Assembly: GCA_947478405.1 (NCBI GenBank)
Contig: CANJVX010000015.1
Span: 1 to 60,083 of the forward strand
Source of the DNA: Beijerinckiaceae bacterium
Lineage (GTDB): Bacteria; Pseudomonadota; Alphaproteobacteria; Rhizobiales; Beijerinckiaceae
Direction: 5' to 3'
Length of the DNA stretch: 60,083 nt
The notes under the pieces were generated by a model, which saw only the letters and a list, made by a program, of their open reading frames with translations, searched no databases and was not told the origin of the DNA. The position numbers and the translations under genes are program-made. The first letter of the stretch is position 1, and each line of letters opens with the position of its first letter. Below, one piece after another: positions 25,056 to 33,141 of the stretch.

Positions 25056-25685
25056 TTATAATTTCGTCGGATTTATCGGCAAAGCCCTGCCATGACGATG
25101 CTTTTTCGGCACCGGAACATCGACCGAAATCGGACTAATACTTTCGTTATCAATCTGATCTTGTTCATATTTGACAGGCTTCACTGGCTCCGCACCAAAC
25201 TCGGAGGGCACATTGGCGGGCTGGATATTACCAGATGTTTGACTTTGCTGCGCCGCAGCATGTTCAATCAATTTTTTGTCGACAGGTTCATCCCCGAAAA
25301 TCCGGGCGACCATTTCGCTAGAATCATAATCGGCGGGCAAGTCTCCCCCGCCAGGAACTCCACCGGGTGCGTTCCAGTCCCAGGCATAGTCAAGGGCCTC
25401 GCTGCGATAGTCACGGATCGCTGGGTCGAGCGTCCACATTTTACGCAAAGCCGCATTGCGCAGCATCTCGGGTACACCCTTTTTAAAAAACAGCGTGAGA
25501 TCGGTCGCGGGCGTCAGCTCTTCGAGGCTCGGCAGGAGCGAAAGGTCGAAATCCTCTTCCTCCTGTTCAACGGGCAAGGGGGCCGGCTCCGCCGGCTGCA
25601 CAGCCTGCTTTTCAGCCTCCTTGATCGCCTCGCGCTTGCGCTGCGACCAGCGGGAGAGAAAACGGCCCTCGTCGTCAGAAGTCAT
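25056..25685 (-). CDS. DUF3306 domain protein
   Basis: About 209 residues, acidic, low complexity in parts. FLSRWSQRKREAIKEAEK near the N-terminus and the core FFKKGVPEMLRNAALRKMWTLDPAIRDYRSEALDYAWDWNAPGGVPG are typical of DUF3306 proteins from formate dehydrogenase loci. The C-terminal third is Pro- and charge-rich and probably unstructured. The start at 25685 (MTSDDEGRF) overlaps the DUF3305 stop by 11 bases. No signal peptide or membrane helix is present, so it is cytoplasmic. The function is unknown, presumably FDH maturation. Confidence 0.88.
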   Translation of the reverse strand: MTSDDEGRFLSRWSQRKREAIKEAEKQAVQPAEPAPLPVEQEEEDFDLSLLPSLEELTPATDLTLFFKKGVPEMLRNAALRKMWTLDPAIRDYRSEALDYAWDWNAPGGVPGGGDLPADYDSSEMVARIFGDEPVDKKLIEHAAAQQSQTSGNIQPANVPSEFGAEPVKPVKYEQDQIDNESISPISVDVPVPKKHRHGRALPINPTKL

Positions 25686-26190
25686 CGCGCCGGTCCCCGG
25701 GCTTGGCTCCAAAACCGCGTTCGTTGCGCTCGCTGCGATCACGCTGGCGCTTCAGGAAGACACGCTCAACATGAAACGCATCCGTAAAGGCAGCAATCCA
25801 GGCCGCGATCTCCTGAGGCATCGGCACAGTGCCGACAATCTCGTATCCGGCTTCGAAGAAAGCCTCGCCTTCCGTCGGATCTGCCGTCACGCAAGCGGAG
25901 ACCGGCGCACCATCCTCCACCCGTGCGGCCATCCACAGACGCGGCTGGTCATCCAGAAAATTATCGCGGTAATTCGACGTATCGGAGGCAAACAAATCGA
26001 TGCTGGCTTTGCCCGCATAAATGAGCGCACACGCGCCATCATCAGCAATCATGGTACCGGCCGCCGTCTCAGGTGCTGGCACCAGCACGCTGTCAGGTGA
26101 CCAGACATGATCGGCCCAGACATGAACAACTTGGCGTCGCGCAAAGACGAGGCCCACTTCGCGTGAAATCTCCTGCTCGAAAATGCTCAT
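25675..26190 (-). CDS. DUF3305 domain protein
   Basis: 171 residues. The pattern REVGLVFARRQVVHVWADHVWSPDSVLV, later DNFLDDQPRLWMAARV and AWIAAFTDAFHVERVFLKRQRDR, fits DUF3305, a regular neighbour of DUF3306 and FDH genes. It is cytoplasmic with no metal motif. Its ATG overlaps the stop of the DUF6352-like gene by four bases, implying coupled translation and perhaps a complex between them. The function is unknown. Confidence 0.88.
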   Translation of the reverse strand: MSIFEQEISREVGLVFARRQVVHVWADHVWSPDSVLVPAPETAAGTMIADDGACALIYAGKASIDLFASDTSNYRDNFLDDQPRLWMAARVEDGAPVSACVTADPTEGEAFFEAGYEIVGTVPMPQEIAAWIAAFTDAFHVERVFLKRQRDRSERNERGFGAKPGDRRDDF

Positions 26191-27206
26191 GAGGCTTGGC
26201 TTTCCAGAAGCGGCAGGCCTGCAATGAGATTTTGTGGCTTCAGCCGCCAGATCTTGTCCTTGTCCATTGCTCCGATCAGATAAATCGGCGCGCCGCGCAA
26301 ATCCGCACGCATACGCGATTCATCCTGGATCGTCAGGCGCATCAAAGTGACAATGCGTTCGGAGAAATCCGGCCCCAAAGCCGCGCCCTTCCAAAGCAGA
26401 TTGCCGATCTGCGTGCCTTGCGGATCAAGACCAATAAACCAGCGCCAATCCTTGTCTTCGATCGATGCCAGCGGTTCGACATGCACGTCCAGTCCCAGCA
26501 AATGCCCGATCCAGCGCTCGATGACACGCGCCAAAGCCTCACGCACTTTCTTATTCGCACCGATATTCATGATCATCGTATGCGCATCTGAGCGCGACCA
26601 ATAAGTCCAAGCGTTCTCGTCATCCATAATGTCGAGATTGCCGAATTCGGGCACGGGATCAAGCAAAGCGGTGAGCGGCGTCAAATGCTCGCTATCCTTG
26701 ATCTGCTGCTGCACTTCAACCACTTCGGCATCGGCGAGCAAGAGTGTGCCATCATGCACGGTGGCCTTTTGCGCACGAAAGAACAATTCGGCCGCGCGCA
26801 ACACAAAAGGGTCGTTACATTCATCAAGTGTATTGCGCAAAACAAGATGCGCGAGCTGCGAGAGGAAAATCGGCGGAACGCCTTCAGCGCCATTCCTGGC
26901 AAAATCAAGATAGGCGGCCTCCAGTGACGTCGCCTTGGTAATGCGATCACGAAAGCCCAACATAAAGCGCCAGTTTTCGCGGGCATCTTCGTCCGCCAGT
27001 GCAGCAATATCTTGCGCCTCTACAGCACGGAAAGGATCGGCCAAGAGGCTTGCATGCAAAGCCCGCTCAGCATCGCAAGCCTCATCGGGCGGCACCAGCT
27101 CAGGCCGCGCGAGATAAGCCATCATCCATTCAGGTGTCGCCACAAGCCCGCCATGATCAGCACGGCGCACCAGATGATGCCCAGAAGAAACCCAGAATTC
27201 TCTCAT
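26187..27206 (-). CDS. DUF6352-like protein of the formate dehydrogenase locus
   Basis: 339 residues beginning REFWVSSGHHLVRRADHGGLVATPEWMMAYLARPEL, with LSQLAHLVLRNTLDECNDPFVLRAAELFFRAQK in the middle. I recall this protein type (DUF6352) from FDH operons of Hyphomicrobiales; the DUF number is from memory. It has no signal peptide, P-loop or Cys motif. The N-terminal HH might bind metal. It overlaps both neighbours by four bases (ATGA), so it is part of a tightly coupled set. Confidence 0.75.
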   Translation of the reverse strand: MREFWVSSGHHLVRRADHGGLVATPEWMMAYLARPELVPPDEACDAERALHASLLADPFRAVEAQDIAALADEDARENWRFMLGFRDRITKATSLEAAYLDFARNGAEGVPPIFLSQLAHLVLRNTLDECNDPFVLRAAELFFRAQKATVHDGTLLLADAEVVEVQQQIKDSEHLTPLTALLDPVPEFGNLDIMDDENAWTYWSRSDAHTMIMNIGANKKVREALARVIERWIGHLLGLDVHVEPLASIEDKDWRWFIGLDPQGTQIGNLLWKGAALGPDFSERIVTLMRLTIQDESRMRADLRGAPIYLIGAMDKDKIWRLKPQNLIAGLPLLESQAS

Positions 27207-27760
27207 TGCGGCTTGTCTCTCATCAGTCCGATCAGATCGACACGTTCTTCCATCTCGTCGCTTTCACTTTCTACAAAAGTGAAAGCGCGAGCCTGCGCAT
27301 GCAAACCATCAGCCCCCGGCGCGCGCGACTTTTGGTGGAGCGTACGAAACCGCTCGCGCAATTCGCCATCCTCCACCGCGCGCTGCACGGCCAGAACCGT
27401 GCCCTCGGGATGATCGCAGATGGAGGCGGCAAAAGCGATCTCTTCTTCGGCTGCCGAACGTGCCACATCCAGAGATGGCGCGCCGAGCTTTTCATGGATG
27501 AAGGTCGCAAGCAGCTTAGTGGCTGCAGCGCGCTCCTCTAATGTCACATGTGTCACAACAACCAAAGTCGACCATCCAAAACTGCTGAGCCCTAAAAAGC
27601 CCGCCCGCATGGCCGCGCGATCTTTGGGTGAGAGGCCAGCATCATCAGCTTCCAGGAACAGAAACGAGCCCGACACAGCCCATTCCCCAGTCTCGGCTAC
27701 CGGCGCAAAGATGAATGTGTCGGAGGCATCAAGCCGCAAGGTGCGAGGCAGTTTCGTCAC
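27203..27760 (-). CDS. DUF6505-like protein of the formate dehydrogenase locus
   Basis: 185 residues: LPRTLRLDASDTFIFAPVAETGEWAVSGSFLFLEAD, then a helical part with ATKLLATFIHEKLGAPSLDVARSAAEEEIAFAASICDH. It resembles DUF6505 proteins that accompany FDH genes; the DUF number is from memory. It is cytoplasmic. It shares four-base overlaps with the lipoate-ligase-like gene upstream and the DUF6352-like gene downstream. No activity can be read from the sequence. Confidence 0.72.
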   Translation of the reverse strand: MTKLPRTLRLDASDTFIFAPVAETGEWAVSGSFLFLEADDAGLSPKDRAAMRAGFLGLSSFGWSTLVVVTHVTLEERAAATKLLATFIHEKLGAPSLDVARSAAEEEIAFAASICDHPEGTVLAVQRAVEDGELRERFRTLHQKSRAPGADGLHAQARAFTFVESESDEMEERVDLIGLMRDKPQ

Positions 27761-28509
27761 AGCGCGGCCTGCAATTTGGGAATGCCATTCTCGGCATCAA
27801 ACCAAGCGGCCGCCAGCATGGCTGGCACCAGCGCAGTTCGCTCGGGCGCGCCTGTATCGTGCGGCGCATGGATCAGCAGATCACCATTGCCATCAATGGC
27901 CCGACGCTCGCCCGCCTTCTTCGATGGCATGCGGGCGAAAAAATCCTGCGCCACGACTTTGAAGCCGCCCTCCCGCCAGCGATCAAAATGCGTCATGAGA
28001 TGGCGCGCGTAAGAGCCAATCAGCAGCTCCGTGTCGATCATCTCAAAACCTTCCGAGAGCAGCGAGACGGAACCGGGCATAAGCCCTGTCTCGACATGCG
28101 ACAGATCGGCCGTACGCAAAATGACATTGGTCACTAGCCAATCGGGCACCCGATCTTCAGCGCAATCGGCTGGCCAGGCGAGCCGTGCCCCGCCAATCAA
28201 GCCGCCATCAAAGAGCAGGGAATCAGGCCAGCGGAATTCCACGCTGCGCTCGGGCGGGCAATGGGCGGCAATCGCATCTGCCATCGCAACCATCGAGGCA
28301 AAATGCGCGCGCCTAGCCGAGGCGAGCGGTTCGTCAGGCTCCAGCACGACAGCAAATTCGATAAGGTCATATCGGCGCACATGAACCAGCGTGCCAGCAC
28401 CTGCCTCAGCGGCAATGGCCTGCGCATGGGCAAAAGCATCGCCATGCTCGCGCAGAGCAACGGCAGCGAAGCCGGGTGGCAGATCAAGGGCGGGCGTCTC
28501 TATGGGCAT
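27757..28509 (-). CDS. Biotin/lipoate protein ligase-like protein, probably catalytically altered
   Basis: 250 residues. The N-terminal part resembles the biotin/lipoate A/B ligase fold: RSVEFRWPDSLLFDGGLIGGARLAWP corresponds to the ligase segment with W-P-x-D and the lysine loop. The lysine that holds the acyl-adenylate in BirA and LplA aligns with L104 in DGGLIGGARL, so normal ligase chemistry is doubtful. The C-terminal part (LLIGSYARHLMTHFDRWREGGFKVVAQDFFAR) resembles the extra domain of bacterial family members. It is the first gene of the leftward FDH accessory series. It could bind a cofactor or scaffold maturation rather than ligate. Confidence 0.72.
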   Translation of the reverse strand: MPIETPALDLPPGFAAVALREHGDAFAHAQAIAAEAGAGTLVHVRRYDLIEFAVVLEPDEPLASARRAHFASMVAMADAIAAHCPPERSVEFRWPDSLLFDGGLIGGARLAWPADCAEDRVPDWLVTNVILRTADLSHVETGLMPGSVSLLSEGFEMIDTELLIGSYARHLMTHFDRWREGGFKVVAQDFFARMPSKKAGERRAIDGNGDLLIHAPHDTGAPERTALVPAMLAAAWFDAENGIPKLQAAL

Positions 28510-28533
28510 GGGGCCTCTCTGATGGACACCCAG

Positions 28534-28561
28534 CAGATAGTCGCCTGCGGCCCCCAGTCAA
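28534..28561 (-). promoter_or_regulatory. Candidate promoter of the FDH accessory operon
   Basis: On the minus strand TTGACT (28561-28556), a 16-base spacer and TATCTG (28539-28534), with transcription starting near 28527, just before the ligase-like gene at 28509. The -10 is imperfect. Confidence 0.38.
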
Positions 28562-28598
28562 GTTACAGGGCTGTGACGGGAAAAGCTCGCCCTTCCGC

Positions 28599-28700
28599 CG
28601 TCCTTGCGAGGAGCCGAAGGCGACGCGGCAATCCAGAAGCAAAATCCAAAAATGAACATGTCACTGCACTTTGGATTGCTTCGCTGCGCTCGCAATGACG
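28599..28700. repeat. Dispersed palindromic repeat, copy F
   Basis: The left arm is CGTCCTTGCGAGGAG and the right arm is GCTCGCAATGACG, with inner arms GGCAATCCAGA / TTTGGATTGCTTCG. It ends six bases from the stop of the DUF2019-like gene and may end that transcript. Confidence 0.8.
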
Positions 28701-28705
28701 GCGCG

Positions 28706-29074
28706 TTATTTTGGTGTATATCCCATATCCCAAAGACCCAATGACGATGCAGCGCGTCCCTTGTAGGGATCAAAGCGATAATCGGCGACTGTCTGCATGT
28801 ATCTGCGTGAACGCTCCGGGTTCAATGAATACGTGTCAGATGCGACGCAAATGCGCATCCAAGGCTCACGCCGTTCCAATAAGGGAGCAAGCACTTCGCG
28901 TTGATCTCGAGGGCGCGACCGTAATTCCTCAACAATTGCCTCACGAATTTTGAACTCCTTATTAAATTTCGATAATTTATCAAAAAGAAATGACTGATCT
29001 TGTGCCATGACAATCTGCTCATAGGTCGCCACCAATTCATCGAGCGTCATATCTTTGAAGCTGATATTTTTCAT
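28706..29074 (-). CDS. DUF2019-like protein, probable immunity protein
   Basis: 122 residues: MTLDELVATYEQIVMAQDQSFL, then KIREAIVEELRSRPRDQREVLAPLLERREPWMRICVASDTYSLNPERSRRYMQTVAD. This pattern of short helical repeats matches DUF2019 proteins as I know them, which often sit beside toxin-like genes. Its ATG overlaps the stop of the HNH-nuclease-like gene by four bases. The pair reads as toxin followed by immunity protein. It is cytoplasmic with no signal. The base composition is AT-richer than the surrounding FDH genes, consistent with transfer. Confidence 0.72.
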   Translation of the reverse strand: MKNISFKDMTLDELVATYEQIVMAQDQSFLFDKLSKFNKEFKIREAIVEELRSRPRDQREVLAPLLERREPWMRICVASDTYSLNPERSRRYMQTVADYRFDPYKGRAASSLGLWDMGYTPK

Positions 29075-29817
29075 GGCTTCAAAACTCCAAATCTAATTAA
29101 TTGTTCAATACCAATGCGCATTCGCTCATCCCAGCTCTTATTGCGAAGATAATCTCGCGGAGATAATCCACCAAAATCAGCATTGGGCTGCATATACCAA
29201 CTCGTAATTTCCCGATGTTTCAATGTCGGAACTTTAACAAGGTTTTGCGGGCTATCAATCAAGTCATGTGGAAATCCGTCCCGTGCAGCGCTTGTTTGCT
29301 CGACGATGTGATGATCCTCATATCCGGGCTTTGAGACACCGACATCCTTCTGCAATTCACTGAGCGACTTAGGCAAATCATTGTTAGAAAGAATCTGTGG
29401 TCCATATTCCATGATCCACGGCGCGCGTGTCGCCAATGTCGCAAGACCCAAGAGCGCTGCAAGGTTGGAGACCATGCGCAAGATGGGTGATAGCTCGCCG
29501 CGCCCAAACGGACGATCCGTCGGGACATCATCAAGATTGGGGCGCTCATCGCCGATGGGTTCCGGCGGGCCGTTGTGATCGTTCGGAAAATTTTGCGCGA
29601 GCTGGTACGGCTTGTCCGCATATTCCACCGAGCCATAGGGCTTCGGCTTGTTGCTGGGCGCATCATCGGCGTCGCCATCCGGCCCGCCAGCATCGTCATC
29701 CTTGCGCGACACCCGCATCAGCAGCAGCGCAAGGCGAATGAGTTTCACCTCAAAGGCCAAAAAGAGGATGTCCGCGCGCAATCGCGCGCGCTCGGAAATG
29801 AACGGATCAAAAGGCAT
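29071..29817 (-). CDS. HNH-type nuclease-like protein, probable small toxin/effector
   Basis: 248 residues. The N-terminus has a hydrophobic stretch (DILFLAFEVKLIRLALLLM) at about 16-34, then an acidic Pro/Asn-rich linker. A second hydrophobic segment (ILRMVSNLAALLGLATLA) lies at 112-129. The C-terminal domain has an HNH-like constellation H169-H170 (YEDHHIVEQ), N192 (SPQNLVKV) and H201 (LKHREITSWY), the arrangement seen in nuclease tips of polymorphic toxins. No RHS repeats or delivery domain are present, so it may be an orphan toxin tip or a stand-alone effector. The next gene is a DUF2019-like immunity candidate. A strong sigma-70-like promoter lies just upstream. Confidence 0.7.
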   Translation of the reverse strand: MPFDPFISERARLRADILFLAFEVKLIRLALLLMRVSRKDDDAGGPDGDADDAPSNKPKPYGSVEYADKPYQLAQNFPNDHNGPPEPIGDERPNLDDVPTDRPFGRGELSPILRMVSNLAALLGLATLATRAPWIMEYGPQILSNNDLPKSLSELQKDVGVSKPGYEDHHIVEQTSAARDGFPHDLIDSPQNLVKVPTLKHREITSWYMQPNADFGGLSPRDYLRNKSWDERMRIGIEQLIRFGVLKP

Positions 29818-29849
29818 GGGGAGGCAAAGGGCTAAAGGAATATAAACTA

Positions 29850-29878
29850 GATATATAGGATTTTATTCATATTGTCAA
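29850..29878 (-). promoter_or_regulatory. Promoter of the HNH/DUF2019 module
   Basis: On the minus strand TTGACA (29878-29873), exactly 17 bases, then TATATC (29855-29850) within an AT-rich tract. This is the best sigma-70 match I noticed in the window and gives the module its own transcript. Confidence 0.68.
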
Positions 29879-30009
29879 GCGTGCCATTACCTCATTCCCC
29901 GTCCCGCTCACGGAAAAATTCACGTATCCTGCGCACCTGCCCCATAAGCGGAGGCTGTCCAAGGGCTCGGACAGGGTCTATCTAGCGGGGAAAGGGAGTG
30001 ACGCCTGCC

Positions 30010-32040
30010 ATGACCGCGCAAAACCGACTTCTCGTCTGTTCCTGCGAAAAAAACATGCCGCTAGACGGTGCCGCGCTGGAAAAAGGCTGTGGTGCCTTCA
30101 CCCGCGCAGACCAGCTCTGCGGGTCGCAGCTTGATCTCGTGAAAGCTGCGCTCGCAGACGGCACGCCGCTCACCATTGCCTGCACGCAAGAAAGCCCGCT
30201 CTTTACCGAAGTCGCCGCTGACATGGGCGCGACGAAGCAACTCACCTTCGTCAATATTCGTGAGACCGCCGGGTGGGCGAAAGACGCAACCCTTGCTGGC
30301 CCTAAAATGGCCGCCCTCATTGCCGCCGCGCGCGAGGAGATGCCACCCGTCTCGCTTGTCACTTTGCAATCGGAAGGTGTGATCCTGATTTACGGACGCG
30401 ATGAAGTCGCCATTGAAGCGGGACGCCAACTTGCGGACACGCTGGATGTCACCGTCATGCTGTCGCGGCCGATCGACATCACACCACCCCGCCTGCGCGA
30501 TTTCCCCGTGGTGAAGGGGCATGTGCGCAATGCCCGCGGGCATCTCGGCGCCTTTGAACTCACAATCGACGAAACCGCGCTCGCCTCACCCTCATCACGC
30601 GAACGTCTTGTCTTTGGCGCGGCCACAACCGGCGCAGCATCGCGTTGCGATATCATTCTTGATCTCTCCGGCTATACGCCGCTGTTTCCCGCTTCCGATC
30701 TGCGCCCAGGCTATTTGCGCGCCGACCCGCGTGACGGCGCGGCTGTTGCGCGCGCGATTGCGCAAGCCGCCACAATGGTGGGCACATTCGATAAGCCCCG
30801 CTATGTGACATTTACCGAAAATCTGTGCGCCCATTCGCGCTCGAAAATCACCGGCTGCACGCGCTGTCTTGATCTCTGCCCAACTGGCGCCATCACACCC
30901 AATGGCGATCACGTCACCATTGATGAAAATATTTGCGCGGGCTGCGGCGCCTGCGCCTCCGTCTGCCCGACAGGGGCTGCCGCTTATGCCTTGCCGCCAG
31001 CAGATGCTGTGGATCGGCGCTTGCGCGCACTGCTGCGCACCTATCTCGCAGCAGGCGGCAAGGATGCGCTCATCCTTCTGCATGACACCGAACATGGTGA
31101 CCCCATGATCGATGCCTTGGCCCGCTTTGGCGAAGGCCTGCCCGCCCATGTGCTGCCCTTGCGCATAAATGAAATCACGCAGCTCTCCTATGATGTCTTC
31201 GCCGCCGCCTTCTCTTATGGCGCGACAGGCGTAGCGTTACTCGCGCATCACAAGCCCAAGCATGATCTGTCAGGCCTGCAAAGCGTGATCGCCACATCTG
31301 CAAAGATCATTGCGGGCCTTGGCTTTGGCGATAATTTGATCCAACTCATCGAAACTGATGATCCCGATGCTTTGCTAGAGGCCCTTCGCGGGATGCCGAA
31401 GGGCGCAATTTCGCCCAAACCCGCAACCTATGAGCCGCGCGGCACCAAACGTTCCGTTCTCGAAACCGCCTTCCGCGAATTGCATCTGGCCGCCCCCGCG
31501 CCCGTGCCCATGATCGCACTTGAACGCGGCGCGCCTTTCGGCGGGCTTGATATCAATATTGATGGCTGCACGCTCTGCCATGCCTGCGTCACCGCCTGCC
31601 CCACGGGTGCGCTCGGCGACAATCCCGACAAGCCCATGCTCAAATTCACGGAGAGCGTCTGCGTCCAATGCGGATTATGTGAAGCCACATGTCCCGAAAA
31701 AGTCATCACACTCGCCGCCCGCCTCGATTTTGATGCTTGGGCCGCACCCGCGCGCGTCATGAAGGAAGAAGAACCCTTCCATTGCATCTCTTGCAGCACA
31801 GCCTTTGGTACGAAGAGCACGGTCGAGCGCATTGTCGCCAAACTCGGCACGCATTGGATGTATAGTGGTCTGCATGCCAAGCGCATTGATGTTGTGCGCA
31901 TGTGCGACAATTGCCGCGTCGAAACTGTTATGAACGAGAGTTTCGATCCGCATGGCGCACCACAGCGCCCGCCGATCATGACGACGGAAGATTATATTCG
32001 CGCCCGCGACAAGAATGGCAGCGATCCCGTAGGATCGTGA
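30010..32040 (+). CDS. Large 4Fe-4S polyferredoxin-like protein of the formate dehydrogenase locus
   Basis: 676 residues from the ATG at 30010. The N-terminal 270 residues resemble no enzyme I know, but have early Cys (LLVCSCEKNM). A first 2x[4Fe-4S] ferredoxin domain lies near 281-325 (GCTRCLDLCPTGA, CAGCGACASVCPTGA) and a second near 518-565 (CTLCHACVTACPTGA, CVQCGLCEATCPEK). C-terminal CxxC pairs follow near 591 (HCISCSTAF) and 631 (MCDNCRVE). No signal peptide is present, so it is cytoplasmic. It heads an operon with mrp, fdhD and mobA and is probably an electron carrier or iron-sulfur donor for FDH assembly. A GTG four codons upstream is the alternative start; GGGAG is nearby. Confidence 0.87.
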   Translation: MTAQNRLLVCSCEKNMPLDGAALEKGCGAFTRADQLCGSQLDLVKAALADGTPLTIACTQESPLFTEVAADMGATKQLTFVNIRETAGWAKDATLAGPKMAALIAAAREEMPPVSLVTLQSEGVILIYGRDEVAIEAGRQLADTLDVTVMLSRPIDITPPRLRDFPVVKGHVRNARGHLGAFELTIDETALASPSSRERLVFGAATTGAASRCDIILDLSGYTPLFPASDLRPGYLRADPRDGAAVARAIAQAATMVGTFDKPRYVTFTENLCAHSRSKITGCTRCLDLCPTGAITPNGDHVTIDENICAGCGACASVCPTGAAAYALPPADAVDRRLRALLRTYLAAGGKDALILLHDTEHGDPMIDALARFGEGLPAHVLPLRINEITQLSYDVFAAAFSYGATGVALLAHHKPKHDLSGLQSVIATSAKIIAGLGFGDNLIQLIETDDPDALLEALRGMPKGAISPKPATYEPRGTKRSVLETAFRELHLAAPAPVPMIALERGAPFGGLDINIDGCTLCHACVTACPTGALGDNPDKPMLKFTESVCVQCGLCEATCPEKVITLAARLDFDAWAAPARVMKEEEPFHCISCSTAFGTKSTVERIVAKLGTHWMYSGLHAKRIDVVRMCDNCRVETVMNESFDPHGAPQRPPIMTTEDYIRARDKNGSDPVGS

Positions 32041-32052
32041 GGAGACATAATT

Positions 32053-33141
32053 TTGGCCTTGCAAGAATCCGACATTCTGAAAGCGCTTGAAAGCGTCACC
32101 ACGCCCGATGGCAAAAGCCTGACGGGCACAGGGCGTCTTGGCAGCATTGGCATCAATGCCGGCAAAATCATCTGCACCATCGCCATTGATGCGCAGGAAG
32201 CCGCAGTGATGGAGCCCGTACGCGCTGCTGCAGAAGCAAAAATACGTGCATTACCGGGCGTCTCGTCCGCAATCGTTGGCCTCACCGCTGATAAAGCGCC
32301 GAGCAAGCCTGCTGCACCCACTCCACGTGCGACATCCAAACCCGCCGCCCTTCCCGGCGTGAAGCATATTATCGCGGTTGCCTCCGGCAAAGGCGGTGTG
32401 GGAAAATCAACCACGGCCTGCAATCTGGCACTCGGGCTCGCCAGCATGGGACTGAAAGTCGGCATTCTTGATGCCGACATTTACGGCCCGTCACAACCGC
32501 GTCTCTTTGGTCTACGCGGAAAGCCCCGCATGATCGGCCCTCGCATGCTGGAGCCGATGGAGCGTTATGGCGTGAAAGTCATGTCTATCGGGTTTCTGAT
32601 TGATGATGATGCCGCCATGATCTGGCGTGGACCCATGGTGATTTCCGCCATCAGCCAAATGCTACGTGAAGTCGCCTGGGGCGAGTTGGATGCGCTTGTG
32701 GTCGATCTGCCGCCCGGCACTGGTGATGCACAACTCACCATCGCACAGCAAACGCCCACATCAGGCGCAGTGATTGTCTCAACACCGCAAGACCTCGCCT
32801 TGATTGATGCGCGCCGCGGCATTGCCATGTTCCAGAAGGTGGATGTGCCCCTCTTGGGTGTGATTGAAAACATGTCGAGCTTCTGTTGCCCCAATTGCGG
32901 TCATGTGTCACCGATCTTCGGCCATGGCGGCGCGCGCGCTGAGGCTGAACGACTCGGCGTGCCTTTCTTGGGCGAAGTGCCGCTCGATATGAACATCCGC
33001 GAAACCTCGGATGAAGGCCGCCCGGTGGTTGCCACTGATCCGGATTCGCATCACGCAAAAATCTACAAGGATATTGCGCGCCAGGTCTGGGCCTCACTCG
33101 ACAAGGCCGCCAAGCCTGCGCCGCGCATCGTCATCGAGTGA
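32053..33141 (+). CDS. Mrp/ApbC-type iron-sulfur cluster carrier ATPase
   Basis: About 362 residues. The N-terminal DUF59-type domain (ESDILKALESVTTPDGKSL) is followed by a linker and the P-loop ATPase with SGKGGVGKST near residue 114, VDLPPGTGDAQLT and ENMSSFCCPNCGH, whose CPNC holds a bridging iron-sulfur cluster. It loads [4Fe-4S] clusters onto apo-proteins. The start is TTG at 32053, eight bases after GGAGA at the end of the preceding gene. Its place between a polyferredoxin and fdhD points to cluster supply for FDH subunits. Confidence 0.93.
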   Translation: MALQESDILKALESVTTPDGKSLTGTGRLGSIGINAGKIICTIAIDAQEAAVMEPVRAAAEAKIRALPGVSSAIVGLTADKAPSKPAAPTPRATSKPAALPGVKHIIAVASGKGGVGKSTTACNLALGLASMGLKVGILDADIYGPSQPRLFGLRGKPRMIGPRMLEPMERYGVKVMSIGFLIDDDAAMIWRGPMVISAISQMLREVAWGELDALVVDLPPGTGDAQLTIAQQTPTSGAVIVSTPQDLALIDARRGIAMFQKVDVPLLGVIENMSSFCCPNCGHVSPIFGHGGARAEAERLGVPFLGEVPLDMNIRETSDEGRPVVATDPDSHHAKIYKDIARQVWASLDKAAKPAPRIVIE

